Assembly: GCA_030760725.1 (NCBI GenBank) | Contig: JASWHV010000011.1 | Coordinates: forward strand, 10,441,501-10,505,500 | Reading direction: 5' to 3' | DNA: 64,000 bases | DNA from: Neostapfia colusana | Lineage: Eukaryota > Streptophyta > Magnoliopsida > Poales > Poaceae | Part shown: positions 11,824-21,673 of the stretch, in pieces | How positions within the stretch are numbered: the stretch's first letter is position 1 | Layout of the letters: the number at the start of each line of letters is the position of its first letter | Notes under the pieces: generated by a model | Databases searched by the model: none | Seen by the model: the letters and a program-made list of their open reading frames with translations, nothing else | What the model was told of the DNA's origin: nothing | Made by a program: the position numbers and the translations under genes

Positions 11824-11864
11824 ACTCTGCAGAGTCAAAACTGTCATGACAGCCGTGTTCACGG
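11824..11864 (+). promoter_or_regulatory. Three adjacent palindromes in the B LTR
   Basis: ACTCTGCAGAGT (11824-11835), CTGTCATGACAG (11841-11852) and CCGTGTTCACGG (11853-11864) are consecutive inverted repeats. The first two recur unchanged at 21038-21066 and 31352-31380; the third reads CCGTGCTCACGG there. In D (about 26220-26255) the middle one reads CTATCATGATAG, a symmetric double change that keeps the palindrome. Function unknown. Confidence 0.6.
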
Positions 11865-12127
11865 TCAAGAGCGGCTTGGACTTATTCATGATTAGAGGAT
11901 GATGACTTTGGAAGTTGTGGGTGTTAAGCGGGGAGCTTAACATTGGAAATGATGTTATGGTTATTTGATTATGATGAAGGGTTGGGAGATTGGGACCATT
12001 TCACCTATGTAGTAATGTAGGTGCTTAATAAGCTAAGGTGATATGTATTAATTGCTTAGTGATTTAACCATGAGTTCAACCTCTCCTTGCTCTAGCCATG
12101 CATGACATAATCTTTCCCACACTTGCT

Positions 12128-12144
12128 GAGTACCAACGGTACTC
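12128..12144 (+). other. Conserved LTR hairpin after CTTGCT
   Basis: GAGTACC-AAC-GGTACTC can form a perfect 7-bp stem with a 3-base loop. It lies 36 bases before the 3' splice-like site at 12180. Equivalents are found at 40709-40725, 31655-31671, 48630-48646 (minus), 25808-25824 (minus) and, with a GAGC/GCTC stem, in the C LTRs. Confidence 0.6.
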
Positions 12145-12484
12145 AACCTTGCATATTTGTTGGCTTAAATTGCTGCTCAGGTCAAGGGGATGAGGTGGTG
12201 TTTAATGATCAAGACTTCGGACCCAAAGAAGGATTCTAGGTTCATGGAGTCCCCCGGGCAACGCCTGTGACGGAGCCCACAAGAACAATATTCCACTGCT
12301 ATTTTATGTTATGAACTTATTGTCGTCCATCGAGACATGTGCTATGTAAGACTTATTTATATTCGACACCTGGCTTGTAATAAATGATGCTTCACTATTT
12401 GTCATCACATGTATGAAAAAATGATCCTGGCATACATGTGATATTCACTCGGTTGTTCTTCGGAGAAACCGGGTGTGACAGAAG

Positions 12485-12497
12485 TGGTATCAGAGCC
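12485..12497 (+). promoter_or_regulatory. B1 primer-binding site (tRNA-Met type)
   Basis: TGGTATCAGAGCC lies four bases inside the 5' LTR end. It is the usual plant retrotransposon match to initiator tRNA-Met, the primer for minus-strand DNA synthesis. Confidence 0.92.
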
Positions 12498-12700
12498 AAG
12501 GTTGCCGGTAGGAACGTGGACCTAGGTAGAAATGGATGTATTTAAGGACCCTATTTTTTTTAAAAACTATTTTTACAATGGTGTGGGTTGAAAAGTGTTA
12601 TTTAATGTGGTCATTTTATTCATCTTATCCAACTTTTACTCAAAATAGGATTTTTGTTTAAAATCTTATCTAACTTAAGTTTAAATGCTTTATGTTTTAG

Positions 12701-13537
12701 ATGGTTCGCATGATCCGCACCGCTCGCAAGTCCACCGGAGGGAGAGTTCCCGTAGTTGCCCTTGCCCTAAGAGAGGAGAACCGTCCGATGACGTACCCCT
12801 CCTATGGATTGGCAGTAGGAGGCTTGTTGCGCCGTCTTCGACGCATGCTCCAAGCCGCCGGCAATACGGGCAAGCTAATCATACACTACAGCTCCACCCG
12901 GACAATTCGTGAGAAGCGGGAAGAATGGAGTTCAGAAATGAGGATTATCCATAAAAATCAACTGCTTAAGATCCACCGCTCTCCATCTTGTCGAGCGACA
13001 CAGGTCGATGCGGAGAAGGATGTCACCTGGGAGGCCATCACCTGCCAGAGTCACATCTACCGTCACCACCTAGACAGGACTGAGTACATGTATGTCCTCC
13101 AGCGTGAGAGTGGTACAACGGAGTACAAGTACCCGCCAGTGCAGCAGGGGACTTCCCATTAGCACATTTACTTGTGCTTGGAGGATGCTGCTATGCTTAG
13201 CACACGACTGCAGGAGTGTCAACAGGAGCTTCAGGATGTACATGACACCCTGAAGAAGACTGAGGCATTGCTTCGAGCCAGCTTGAGGGCGAGATAAAGA
13301 GGAGATGGAAATGAACTATGTGTCACCGTGAATGACACATGGACTCCTGACTCCCTAGATCGCCGGGCGAGTAGGCGTCGCCGCACTTCTCCACCAGCAG
13401 CCTCCCCACCCAAAGCGGAGTCAGAGGGCAGCCGCAATAATGAGGAAGATCCCGAGGAGCCAGCTCAGTGGTACGAGTCGTGTAGAGTCCTTCTAAATAG
13501 TTCAGCAGGTTATCGAGTAGGCGAGTCAATACCTTAG
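12701..13537 (+). pseudogene. ORF0: extra protein with a histone H3 tail-like N-terminus
   Basis: An ATG at 12701 follows a strong 3' splice-like TTTATGTTTTAG. A donor-like CCTAG/GTAGAA at 12525-12526 would define a 175-base AT-rich intron joining it to the leader. Residues 7-14 read TARKSTGG, identical to histone H3 residues 6-13 around K9 and S10. R2, P16 (shifted by one) and a following LA also fit. After that it does not resemble a histone. There is a middle part with EEWSSEMRIIHKNQLLKIHR, a predicted coiled coil (RLQECQQELQDV region), an Arg-rich stretch (RRASRRRR) and an acidic end (NNEEDPEEPAQ). Stops at 13160-13162 and 13295-13297 break this copy, and B2 is open at both positions. Function unknown; no homolog recognised. 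Confidence 0.7.
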
Positions 13538-13792
13538 TTAATGGTGTGTTAATGTGTTGTGTGTGACGTGAGTTGTGGAAGCCATGGGCAATTGTCCACA
13601 ACCTCGTCTTCAGGTTGCTTTGGTTTGATGTGTGAACCCCTAGGAAACTAAAAGTGCATTTATTTTTGCGTGAGACATGAAACCCTCAGAAAATATAAAT
13701 ACAACAAGGTCTCAAAATTTTAAAGTTTAAACAAGTAAAATTTGTAAGTTAATACGTAATGCTTTAAATTGACATTTGGTTGATCATGATAG

Positions 13793-14894
13793 ATGGCCGG
13801 AAGAGGAAAGGGTCGTGGTGCCAACCCCGCCAACAACAACGATGAGGCCGGCAACCCTCATCTTTCTGGAGGACAAGACAGGGGTGGTCGCCGTGAAGGA
13901 GTTGATCCCATCCACCAAATGCTTGAAAATCAGAATCAGCTCATCTAGAGCCTAACTCAAGTGGTGGCCATCTTACACCAAGCTCCACCCCGACAAGCTG
14001 CACCACGCCAACCAAGGTTGAGTGAGTTTCTAGGGACTCAACCTCCAAAGTTTGCAAGTGCTGCTGAACCTCTAGAGGCAGATGACTGGCTAAAGACCAT
14101 TGAGAGCAAGAAGAGGATCATACAATGCCAAGGGTATGAGAGGGTGCTGTTTGCCTCTCACCAATTGCATGGACCTGCTGCTGATTGGTGGACCGCTTAC
14201 GTGGCCGCCCATCATGACCCTGAGAACATCACTTGGGAAGAGTTCAAGCGTAGCTTCTGCAACCATTACATACCAAGGGGTGAACTCAAAAACAAGAGAA
14301 AGGAGTTATTGGGGCTGCAGCAAGGAAACATGACTGTGAGGGAATACCTCACTAAATCCACCCAACTATCGCGTTATGCCCCACGGGACATAGAGACTGA
14401 TGAGCAGAAACATGACTGCTTTGTGGAAGGACATACAGCGGAAATGAAGTGTGCAATGTCCTCCAACGAGTATGAAAGCTTCCAGAAGATGGTGGACAGA
14501 GCATTTGTTGTGGAAAGGAAGCTGAAGGCCTTGGAAAATGAAAACAAGAGGAAGGCAGGATGGTCACACCAAGCCTCGGGTAGCAACACCCGCCCACGTC
14601 TGATGCAGCAACTCGCAGGACAGACGAGTCGTGCTGCGGTACCCTACTCCGAGCCGAGAGGGTACAACCCGAATTTCAGGCCTCCGTCAGCACCAACATA
14701 GTCACAACGTCAGTTCATACAGCAGCCTCACCCCGCATATCCACCTCGACCAGCAGTACAAGGACCCCCCAAACCAACCCCAAGACAACAAAGGCCAGCC
14801 ACCTAAGGTTGGGATGCAATGCTTCAACTGTGGTGAAGTGGGGCACTACGCCCATAAGTGCCCAAAGAAGAAGCCCGTGCAACCACAACAGTAG
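13793..14894 (+). pseudogene. B1 gag (capsid-nucleocapsid)
   Basis: Gag starts at ATG 13793 (MAGRGKGRGANPANNN), after a 250-base AT-rich spacer and ATGATAG. The Gypsy gag core follows: FLGTQPPKFASA, ADDWLKTIE, HQLHGPAADWWTAY, WEEFKRSF and the LQQGNMTVREY block. It ends with the zinc knuckle CFNCGEVGHYAHKC (CX2CX4HX4C, intact) near 14820-14861. Damage: TAG at 13946-13948 and 14699-14701, one extra C in the run near 14764-14770 that shifts frame relative to B2, and TAG at 14892-14894. The three stops are C-to-T changes of glutamine codons when compared with B2. Confidence 0.88.
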
Positions 14895-16538
14895 AATGTG
14901 ATGCGAGGACAGGTGAACCACGTGACCATGGAGGAAGCGCAAGAGGCACCTGACGTGGTAGTTGGTAAGTTTCCTGCCAATTTACACATTGCAACCCTGC
15001 TGTTCGATTCTGGTGCTACCCACTTGTTCATTGCCCAAGGGTTTGTTAAGAAGCATGATCTAGCAACAACACAAATGGACCATATGCTAGCCGTAAACTC
15101 TCCAGGTGGAGAAATAAGGACAAGACAAGTGTGTCCCAAGGTGAATCTAGACATTAATGGGGTAGTATTTACTGCCAACCTCATAGTGATAGATTCACAA
15201 GGGATAGATATTATTTTGGGTATGGATTGGTTGACCAAACATAAAGGAATCATCCATTGTTCAACAAGAACGGTGGAACTAACTCACCCTAGTGGCACAA
15301 TAGTAAAGTTCATAACTATACAAGAGGCTAGGAGGGACATTAAACTCAATCAAGTTGAGGTGAAAGTGGAGGAGATCAGGATTATCAGTGAATATCCAGA
15401 CGTTTTTCCGGAGGAGTTGCCAGGTATGCCTCCCGATCGTGAAGTGGAATTCGCAATTGAGCTAGTGCCTGGAACAGCTCCGATATACAAGAGACCTTAT
15501 CGGATGGACTCCAAGCAGCTGGAAGAACTCAAGGACCATTTAAGGGAATTGACAGGGAAGGGGTACATTCGTCCTAGTTCCTCACCATGGGGAGCTCCAG
15601 TGATATTTGTGCCCAAGAAGGATGGGACCCAAACGCTATGCGTGGACTACTGTGCGTTGAATGAGGTAACCATCAAGAACAAGTACCCATTACCCCGCAT
15701 TGAAGACTTGTTTGATTAGTTGAGGGGAGCTTGTGTGTTCTCGAAAATTGATCTCAGGTCGGGATACCACCAACTTAAGATAAGGCAAACTGATATTCCC
15801 AAGACAGCTTTCGTATCTCGGTACGGTCTGTATGAATACACCGTCATGCCTTTCGGGCTAACTAATGCCCTGGCATACTTCACGTATCTCATGAACAAGG
15901 TATTCATGGAATATCTGAACGAATTTGTGGTGGTTTTCATAGATGACATTCTTGTCTTCTCCAAAGATGAAGAACATGAGAAACATCTAAGGTTGGTGTT
16001 GCAGAAGCTGAGAGAACACCAACTATATGCCAAGTTGAGCAAGTGTGAGCTTTGGCTGAAGAGAGTTCCCTTTTTAGGACATATACTCTCGGAGGGAGGA
16101 ATCTCCGTAGATCCCACCAAGATCGAGGATGTACAGAAGTGGAAGACCCCTGAGAATGTCGGGGAAGTTCGAAGCTTCTTGGGATTGGCTGGGTACTATT
16201 GACGGTTTATTGAGGCATTCTCCAAGATCTCGAGACCCCTCACCAAACTGTTGGAGAAAGGAATCACATTCACATGGACGCCACAGTGCGAGACGAGTTT
16301 CCAAGAGCTAAAGAAAAGATTGACAACAGCCCCAGTGCTAGTTATGCCAGATATGCAGAAGAACTTTTTGGTGTACTGCGATGCCTTTGGAAACGGGTTG
16401 GGATGTGTTCTCATGCAAGAGGGGCATGTCGTGGCTTATGCGTTCCGGCAGCTCCGGAAACACGAGAAGAACAATCCTACACATGACCTAGAACTAGCCG
16501 CAGTGGTACACGCGTTGAAGATTTGGCGGCACTAATTT
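14895..16538 (+). pseudogene. B1 protease-reverse transcriptase-RNase H
   Basis: Continuing from gag, the aspartic protease shows LLFDSGATHLFIAQ (active-site DSG) and IILGMDWL. Reverse transcriptase follows, with YPDVFPEELPGMPPDREVEF, SSSPWGAPVIFVPKKDG, FSKIDLRSGYHQ, MPFGLTNALA and the catalytic FIDD at 15936-15947. RNase H begins near VYCDAFGNGLGCVLMQEG, where B2 has the usual T after D. In-frame stops: TAG 15717-15719, TGA 16200-16202 (CGA in B2) and TAA 16533-16535 (TAC in B2). No frameshift is needed across this part. Non-functional. Confidence 0.9.
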
Positions 16539-18260
16539 ATGGGGAAGATGACAGAGATATATACAGATCATAAGAGCTTAAAGTACATTTTCACACAGCC
16601 AGATCTCAATCTCAGACAAAGGAGATGGTTAGAGCTGATCAACGACTTTGATGTAGGCATCAACTATCATCCTGGGAAAGTGAACGTCATGGCAGATGCT
16701 TTAAGCCGGAAGGTGCAGGTCAATAGGTTGAGCTTGAAGGACATGCCTACAGAATTGAAGGAAGAGGTTATAAGACTCCACCTATGCCTGGTGAATAGTG
16801 GTGAAGCCATCGCCATGGAAGTGGACTCCACATTAGAGCAAGAAATACGCGATGGTCAAAAGAATGATGAGAAGATACAAGAAATCCGACAACTCATCAA
16901 GGATAATAGAGCCCCTGGTGTCAGAGAGGATGAACAAGGTATGGTGTGGCACGGGAAGAGAATCTGTGTGCCTGAAGTGAAGGAGATCCGTGAATTGATT
17001 TTGAAGGAGGCTCATGATTCCGACTATTCCATTCATCCTGAAAGTACTAAGATGTATCATGACCTCAAGAGCATATATTGGTGGTATGGAATGAAGCGAG
17101 ATGTCGCGGAACATGTTGCCCTATGTGACACATGTTAGTTGGTGAAAGCGGAACATCAACGACCCGCGAGATTATTGCAACCACTCAAAGTGCCTGAATG
17201 GAAATGGGAAGAAATCGGTATGGATTTCATAGTGGGATTGCCTAGGACCCAATCAGGATATGATTTGATATGGGTCATCATTGACAGGCTAACCATGGTA
17301 GCTCATTTCATCCCCGTGAAAGAAAGCTACAGCGGATCCAAATTGGCGGAGTTGTACATGTCAAGGATCGTGTGTTACCATGGAGTACCAAAGAAGATAG
17401 TGTCAGATCGAGGGACACAGTTCACCTCAAGGTTCTGGCAGAAGCTGCATGAAACCATGGGAACCCATCTGAATTTTAGTTCTGCCTATCATCCCCAAAC
17501 TGACGGGCAGACGGAAAGAACCAATCAGATCCTTGAGGATATGCTGAGAGCGTGTGCACTCAAAAACAATCGGAGTTGTGATAAGAACTTACCGTATGCG
17601 GAGTTCTCCTATAACAACAGCTATCAGGATAGTATGAAGATGTCACCATTTGAGGCTTTGTATGGGAGGAAGTGCAGAACTCCCCTATTTTGGAACCAAA
17701 CAGGGGAAGGTAAAGTGTTTGGGCCCGAGGTACTACAAGAAGCCGAGGCGAAAGTGAGGGAAATCCGCAACAACTTGAGGATAGCACAAACACGACAAAA
17801 GAGCTATGCCGATGTACGGAGAAGAGAGCTCGTTTTCAACGTGGGAGACTATGTCTATCTCAAGGTGTCCCCTATTCGAGGACTTCGTCGGTTCAAGGTG
17901 AAAGGGAAGTTATCACCCCGATACATCGGACCCTTTCAAGTACTGGAGAGGAAAGGCGAAGTGGCATATTAACTAGAACTACCGGCTCGCCTATCAGATG
18001 TGCATGACGTATTCCATGTGTCACAGCTCAAGAAATGTCTGAGGACGCCTGAAGAGATGTTACCCATGAACGAGGTTGACGTAGCCGAGGATCTATCGTA
18101 TGCCGAGCAACCGTTCAAGATTTTGGAGACAATGGAACGGCTCACAAGGAATAAAAGAATTCAGATGTGCAAGGTGCAGTGGAAGCATCACTCGGAAGAG
18201 GAAGCCACCTGGGAGCGAGAAGACGAGCTTAAGACACAGTTTACGGAATTGTTTTCCTAG
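16539..18260 (+). pseudogene. B1 RNase H end, integrase and chromodomain-like tail
   Basis: The frame continues with IYTDHKSLKYIFTQ (RNase H) and VMADALSRK. Integrase shows the HHCC zinc site (EAHDSDYSIHP, CDTC), the DDE residues in GMDFIVGLP, IVSDRGTQF and TDGQTERTNQ, then FEALYGRKCRTP. The C-terminus has HVSQLKKCL and a chromodomain-like end (TRNKRIQMCKVQWKHH, EEATWERED), known in chromoviruses to target histone marks. Stops: TAG 17136-17138 directly after the second zinc cysteine and TAA 17970-17972 before the chromodomain; both are CAG/CAA in B2. The frame ends at TAG 18258-18260. Confidence 0.9.
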
Positions 18261-18287
18261 AACCACCAATCTCGAGGACAAGATTTC

Positions 18288-18304
18288 TTTTAAGGGGGTA
18301 GAGT
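18288..18304 (+). promoter_or_regulatory. B1 polypurine tract
   Basis: TTTTAAGGGGGTAGAGT directly precedes the 3' LTR. The same tract is seen before the B2 3' LTR. Confidence 0.85.
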
Positions 18305-21300
18305 TGTAACACCCCAAAACCTGTTAAGAGGGGAATTTAAAAATTTTTGGACTTACTGCATGTGGTGCAGAAATTCAAATTCAAATTGGAATTCAAATTC
18401 AACTCAAAACAGAAAATAAAAGAAAAAAGAAAAAGAAAAAACAAAACCCCCGGCCAGTGGGCCGAAACCCACCAGCCGGCCCACCCGCCCCTGCGCCAGC
18501 CCGCAGCCACGCGCTCCCCTCTCTCTCTCTGAATGACACGCGGGACCCGCGTGTCATCCGTCACCTCCCGCTCGCGCCAATAGCCGGACTCCTCCGCGCG
18601 CGTTCGATCGCAACCGACCCGGAAATCCGCGTCCCTAGCCCGACTCCCGGTCCCGGACGACTCCGGCTCGATCCAAACAGACACGCCGCCCTCCCTCGTC
18701 TATAAAAACAACGGCATCGCCCCGTTTTTCCCCCACGATCGGCTGTTTTTCCTCCCGGTGAGAACCGAAGCTCCGATCACCGTTTTCTCTCGATCTCTGC
18801 TCGGATTTTCCGATCTAACGCGCCGATAATGTTCCACCGTCTCCGCGGAATCACGCAGGTGCAGAAAACTCGGTGGTTTGCGCTCTAGGCACAGCTCCGA
18901 CGAGCACCGCAGCGATTCCATCTCGGACCTCGTCGCCGACCGCCTTCCAGTACCTCCGAGCTCAAGAAAAACCCCGAGGTGAGATCCCCGACCTCCCCTC
19001 TACCGATCTATGCCATGAAATCCCAGTTCTAGGAAGAATAGACGAAGATCCGAAGTTTTCCGGCGAGGTCGCCGCCTCCCGTCGCCGGGCAGCGCCGCCC
19101 GTGCACGGTCAGAGCGACGTGGCCGCTTATGCGCTGTCTATTTTAAATCGCACGGTAGAATTAAAACCCGCGCGTACCGGTTCGATGATCTAATCTAAGC
19201 CGTCCACTTTAAATCGGACGGTCCACATCAGCCCCGCATTATAAAGGCCGGGATTCTTACTCGCTACCCCCTGGGGATCTCAGAAAACACGAGCTAGCCC
19301 CGAAAACTTCTGATCTAGCCCCTAGAACTTCATAAATTCATTTAAAAATCAGTTTTAGCCCCTGGACTTAATAAAAATTAGGAAAACCCCTCTGTTATGT
19401 GTAGCTAGACCCCTGGAAATTTATGAAATAATATAATATACCCTGTAGTGGTGTGAGTTTACCTTTTTAACCCTATATGATATTAAATTTAGGAATTTGA
19501 ATATGTGATTAGGATTTAAAATTTAAAAGGTGAGACAAACACATTGTAAATTCAAATTTAAACTCTCCTAGCACTTGGAAAACTTTAGAATGAGCTAAAA
19601 GTAGATATTAAGCTGAAATGGATCTGTTAAATTGATTGTTCACAATTATTAGTTATAAGGACACAATTTTTAGGTTAATAAATAATTCTGAAAATGGGTA
19701 AAATAAATTTAAATTAGTTCACATCAGAGGAGAAGTTCAAAAACATATTATTTAATATATTAGATCAGAACCTATTCTGTTTAGATGATATGCCCTACTA
19801 TTTAATATTAAAACTCACTTTTAGGCATAGAAAATAAATCTGGAAAATATAGGACAATAGGTATGCATAACTAGAAAATGATAAATGAAGTCTCCAAATC
19901 CAAAGACTTCAGTTTAGGATTGGTAGACGATCTGAAAACCCATTTGGAGTAGGAAATTACCTTCCATGCAAACTTGGTAGCTAAAGAGTGTATTAAAGAA
20001 TTTGTTTAAATTGGAAATTCATATATAGTGTGCAAATAGAAATCTGAATACAAAAGTTAGAAATCATATACATATGTTTAAAAGTGCATGTAGGCTAAAA
20101 ATCAACACATCTAGAGTAACCACAACACTTAGAAATGTGAATGATTATCATATGCATGTATGTGTGGAGTGAAAGTGTGAACTATGTCTTATGGATTGTT
20201 GTTTTCTTTTTCTATGTGTTGGCATGAGTAGAACCTGCCCCAGAGCAAGTTCTTCCCTTCCAAGATCAAGACTTTCCATTCCCAGAGCAGCAGGAAGAAG
20301 GCAAGTGTCCTTGACCACTTTGATCCTATACTAGGATGTGTAGATAGAATTATTTGCATTGTCAATTGAAATATGAAATCCATGCTAGGAAGTTTCCCTA
20401 GAATTGCATTACCTTGTTTCCTTGTAGCTTGGGTTGGGATTTATTTTATCATGTCATTTATTTATATGCTTATGCTTAGCCATGCTTAGAATGGGATAAT
20501 TGGGATATGGGATCATCAATTTATTTACCTTATTCTTGAATGAGATATTATGAGTTATGTAGAGGTAGGGATCAAGTTAAGTTGGATGATTTGGTTGGTG
20601 CTGGTTGCACGAGACTCGGGTTTGTGTTTAGTACTTGCCTGGATCCTAAGGACCGGTTCATGGAGCATGTAACTTGGCTTTACCGTGCCAACCACATGCT
20701 GAGTGGGGCAGCTTGGCCAATTAATTAGGTGTATCCCTGGCATAGTATGGGTGTGTTGGATGGTGCGGGGAATAGGTGTCAGCTGGACTACCATATGAAC
20801 CGCAAGGCTCAAGAGGGGGCCACTGCAGCGGGGTTGGAGCCTCTTGTATGCTGTTAGGGGTGAAACCTCAGTGGGCCCACGCTCATCGGGAATCCCTTTG
20901 TAAAGGCTTCGTAGTGATCTCCTGGCTACACACCTGGGAAGTGTGTATGTGGTTCGTAGCCACTGGCATAATGGAGGTTCTTTTAGTCCACCCGGCAACG
21001 GGGGATGAAATCACTACATGTGGGTACAGTGGTGCAAACTCTGCAGAGTCAAAACTGTCATGACAGCCGTGCTCACGGTCAAGAGCGGCTTGGACTTATT
21101 CATGATTAGAGGATGATGACTTTGGAAGTTGTGGATGTTAAGCGGGGAGCTTAACATTGGAAATGATCTTATAGTTATTTGATTATGATGAAGGGTTGGG
21201 AGATTGGGACCATTTCACCTATGTAGTAATGTAGGTGCTTAATAAGCTAAGGTGATATGTATTAATTGCGTAGTGCTTAAACCATGAGTTCAACCTCTCC

Positions 21301-21668
21301 TTGCTCTAGCCATGCATGACATAATCTTTCCCACACTTGCGTAGTACCAACGGTACTCAACCTTGCATATTTGTTGGTTTAAATTGCTGCTCAGTTCAAG
21401 GGGATGAGGTGGTGTTTAATGATTAAGACTTCGGACCCGAAGAAGGATTCTAGGTTCATAGAGTCCCCCGGGCAACGCCTGTGACGGAGCCCACAAGAAC
21501 AATATTCCGCTGCTATTTTATGTTATGAACTATGTAAGACTTATTTATATTTGACACCTGGCTTGTAATAAATGATGCTTCACTATTTGTCATCACATGT
21601 ATGAGAAAATGATCCTGGCATACATGTGATATTCACTCGGTTGTTCTTCGGAGAAACCGGGTGTTACA
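18305..21668 (+). repeat. B1 3' LTR
   Basis: The LTR is 3364 bp, TGTAACACCCC...GTGTTACA, pairing with 9075-12480. TATA is at 18701-18708, palindromes at 21038-21078 and an altered hairpin near 21341-21357. Exon 3 of the acidic frame is broken here by a CAA-to-TAA change. Target copy GACGT follows at 21669-21673. Confidence 0.94.
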
Positions 21669-21673
21669 GACGT

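Larger units (their letters stand above)
9642..12239 (+). other. Candidate spliced acidic reading frame within the B LTR
   Basis: Three candidate exons share one frame. Exon 1 ends at 9747 (CCCCGAG/GTGAGA). Exon 2 is 11021-11089 (acceptor GAGTAG/AACC or, 12 bases later and in frame, CCCCAG/AGC; GC-type donor GAAG/GCAAGT). Exon 3 is 12181-12239 (acceptor GCTGCTCAG/GT, stop TAG 12237-12239). Both junctions are phase 1. Exon 2 reads FQDQDFPFPEQQEE and exon 3 VFNDQDFGPKEGF, so a DQDF word is repeated. Family D has the same exon layout and phases. Between B3 and the B2 5' LTR, exon 3 shows five synonymous changes and no replacement over its last 13 codons, although two adjacent codons upstream differ. 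Weakness: exon 1 has no ATG in this frame, so the start of translation is unknown, and splicing is unproven. Confidence 0.4.
9075..12480 (+). repeat. B1 5' LTR
   Basis: The LTR is 3406 bp, TGTAACACA...GTGTGACA. The short U3 opens with repeats of AAATTCAAATTC-like words and a purine tract (about 9179-9222). A TATA box at 9470-9477 is followed by a GC-rich leader to about 9900 and then an AT-rich stretch to about 11000. Transcription from this TATA would place nearly 3 kb of R/U5 in the leader. The last third contains three palindromes (11824-11864) and a hairpin (12128-12144). Confidence 0.94.
9075..21668 (+). mobile_element. Ty3/gypsy element B1, complete structure
   Basis: A 12.6-kb chromovirus-type element with both LTRs, primer-binding site, ORF0, gag-pol and polypurine tract is flanked by perfect target duplication GACGT (9070-9074 and 21669-21673). 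It sits inside the family C solo LTR. The LTRs differ by a few percent in stretches compared by eye (three changes in the first 60 bases). Its coding region carries about nine stops and at least one frameshift, so it is dead. It is older than, or has decayed faster than, B2. Confidence 0.95.

Noticed and set aside
12701..12778. A host histone H3 gene or captured H3 exon
   Set aside because: Only about the first 20 residues resemble H3; the histone fold is absent and the frame lies at the same place in two retrotransposons. Whether the tail came from an H3 gene is open.
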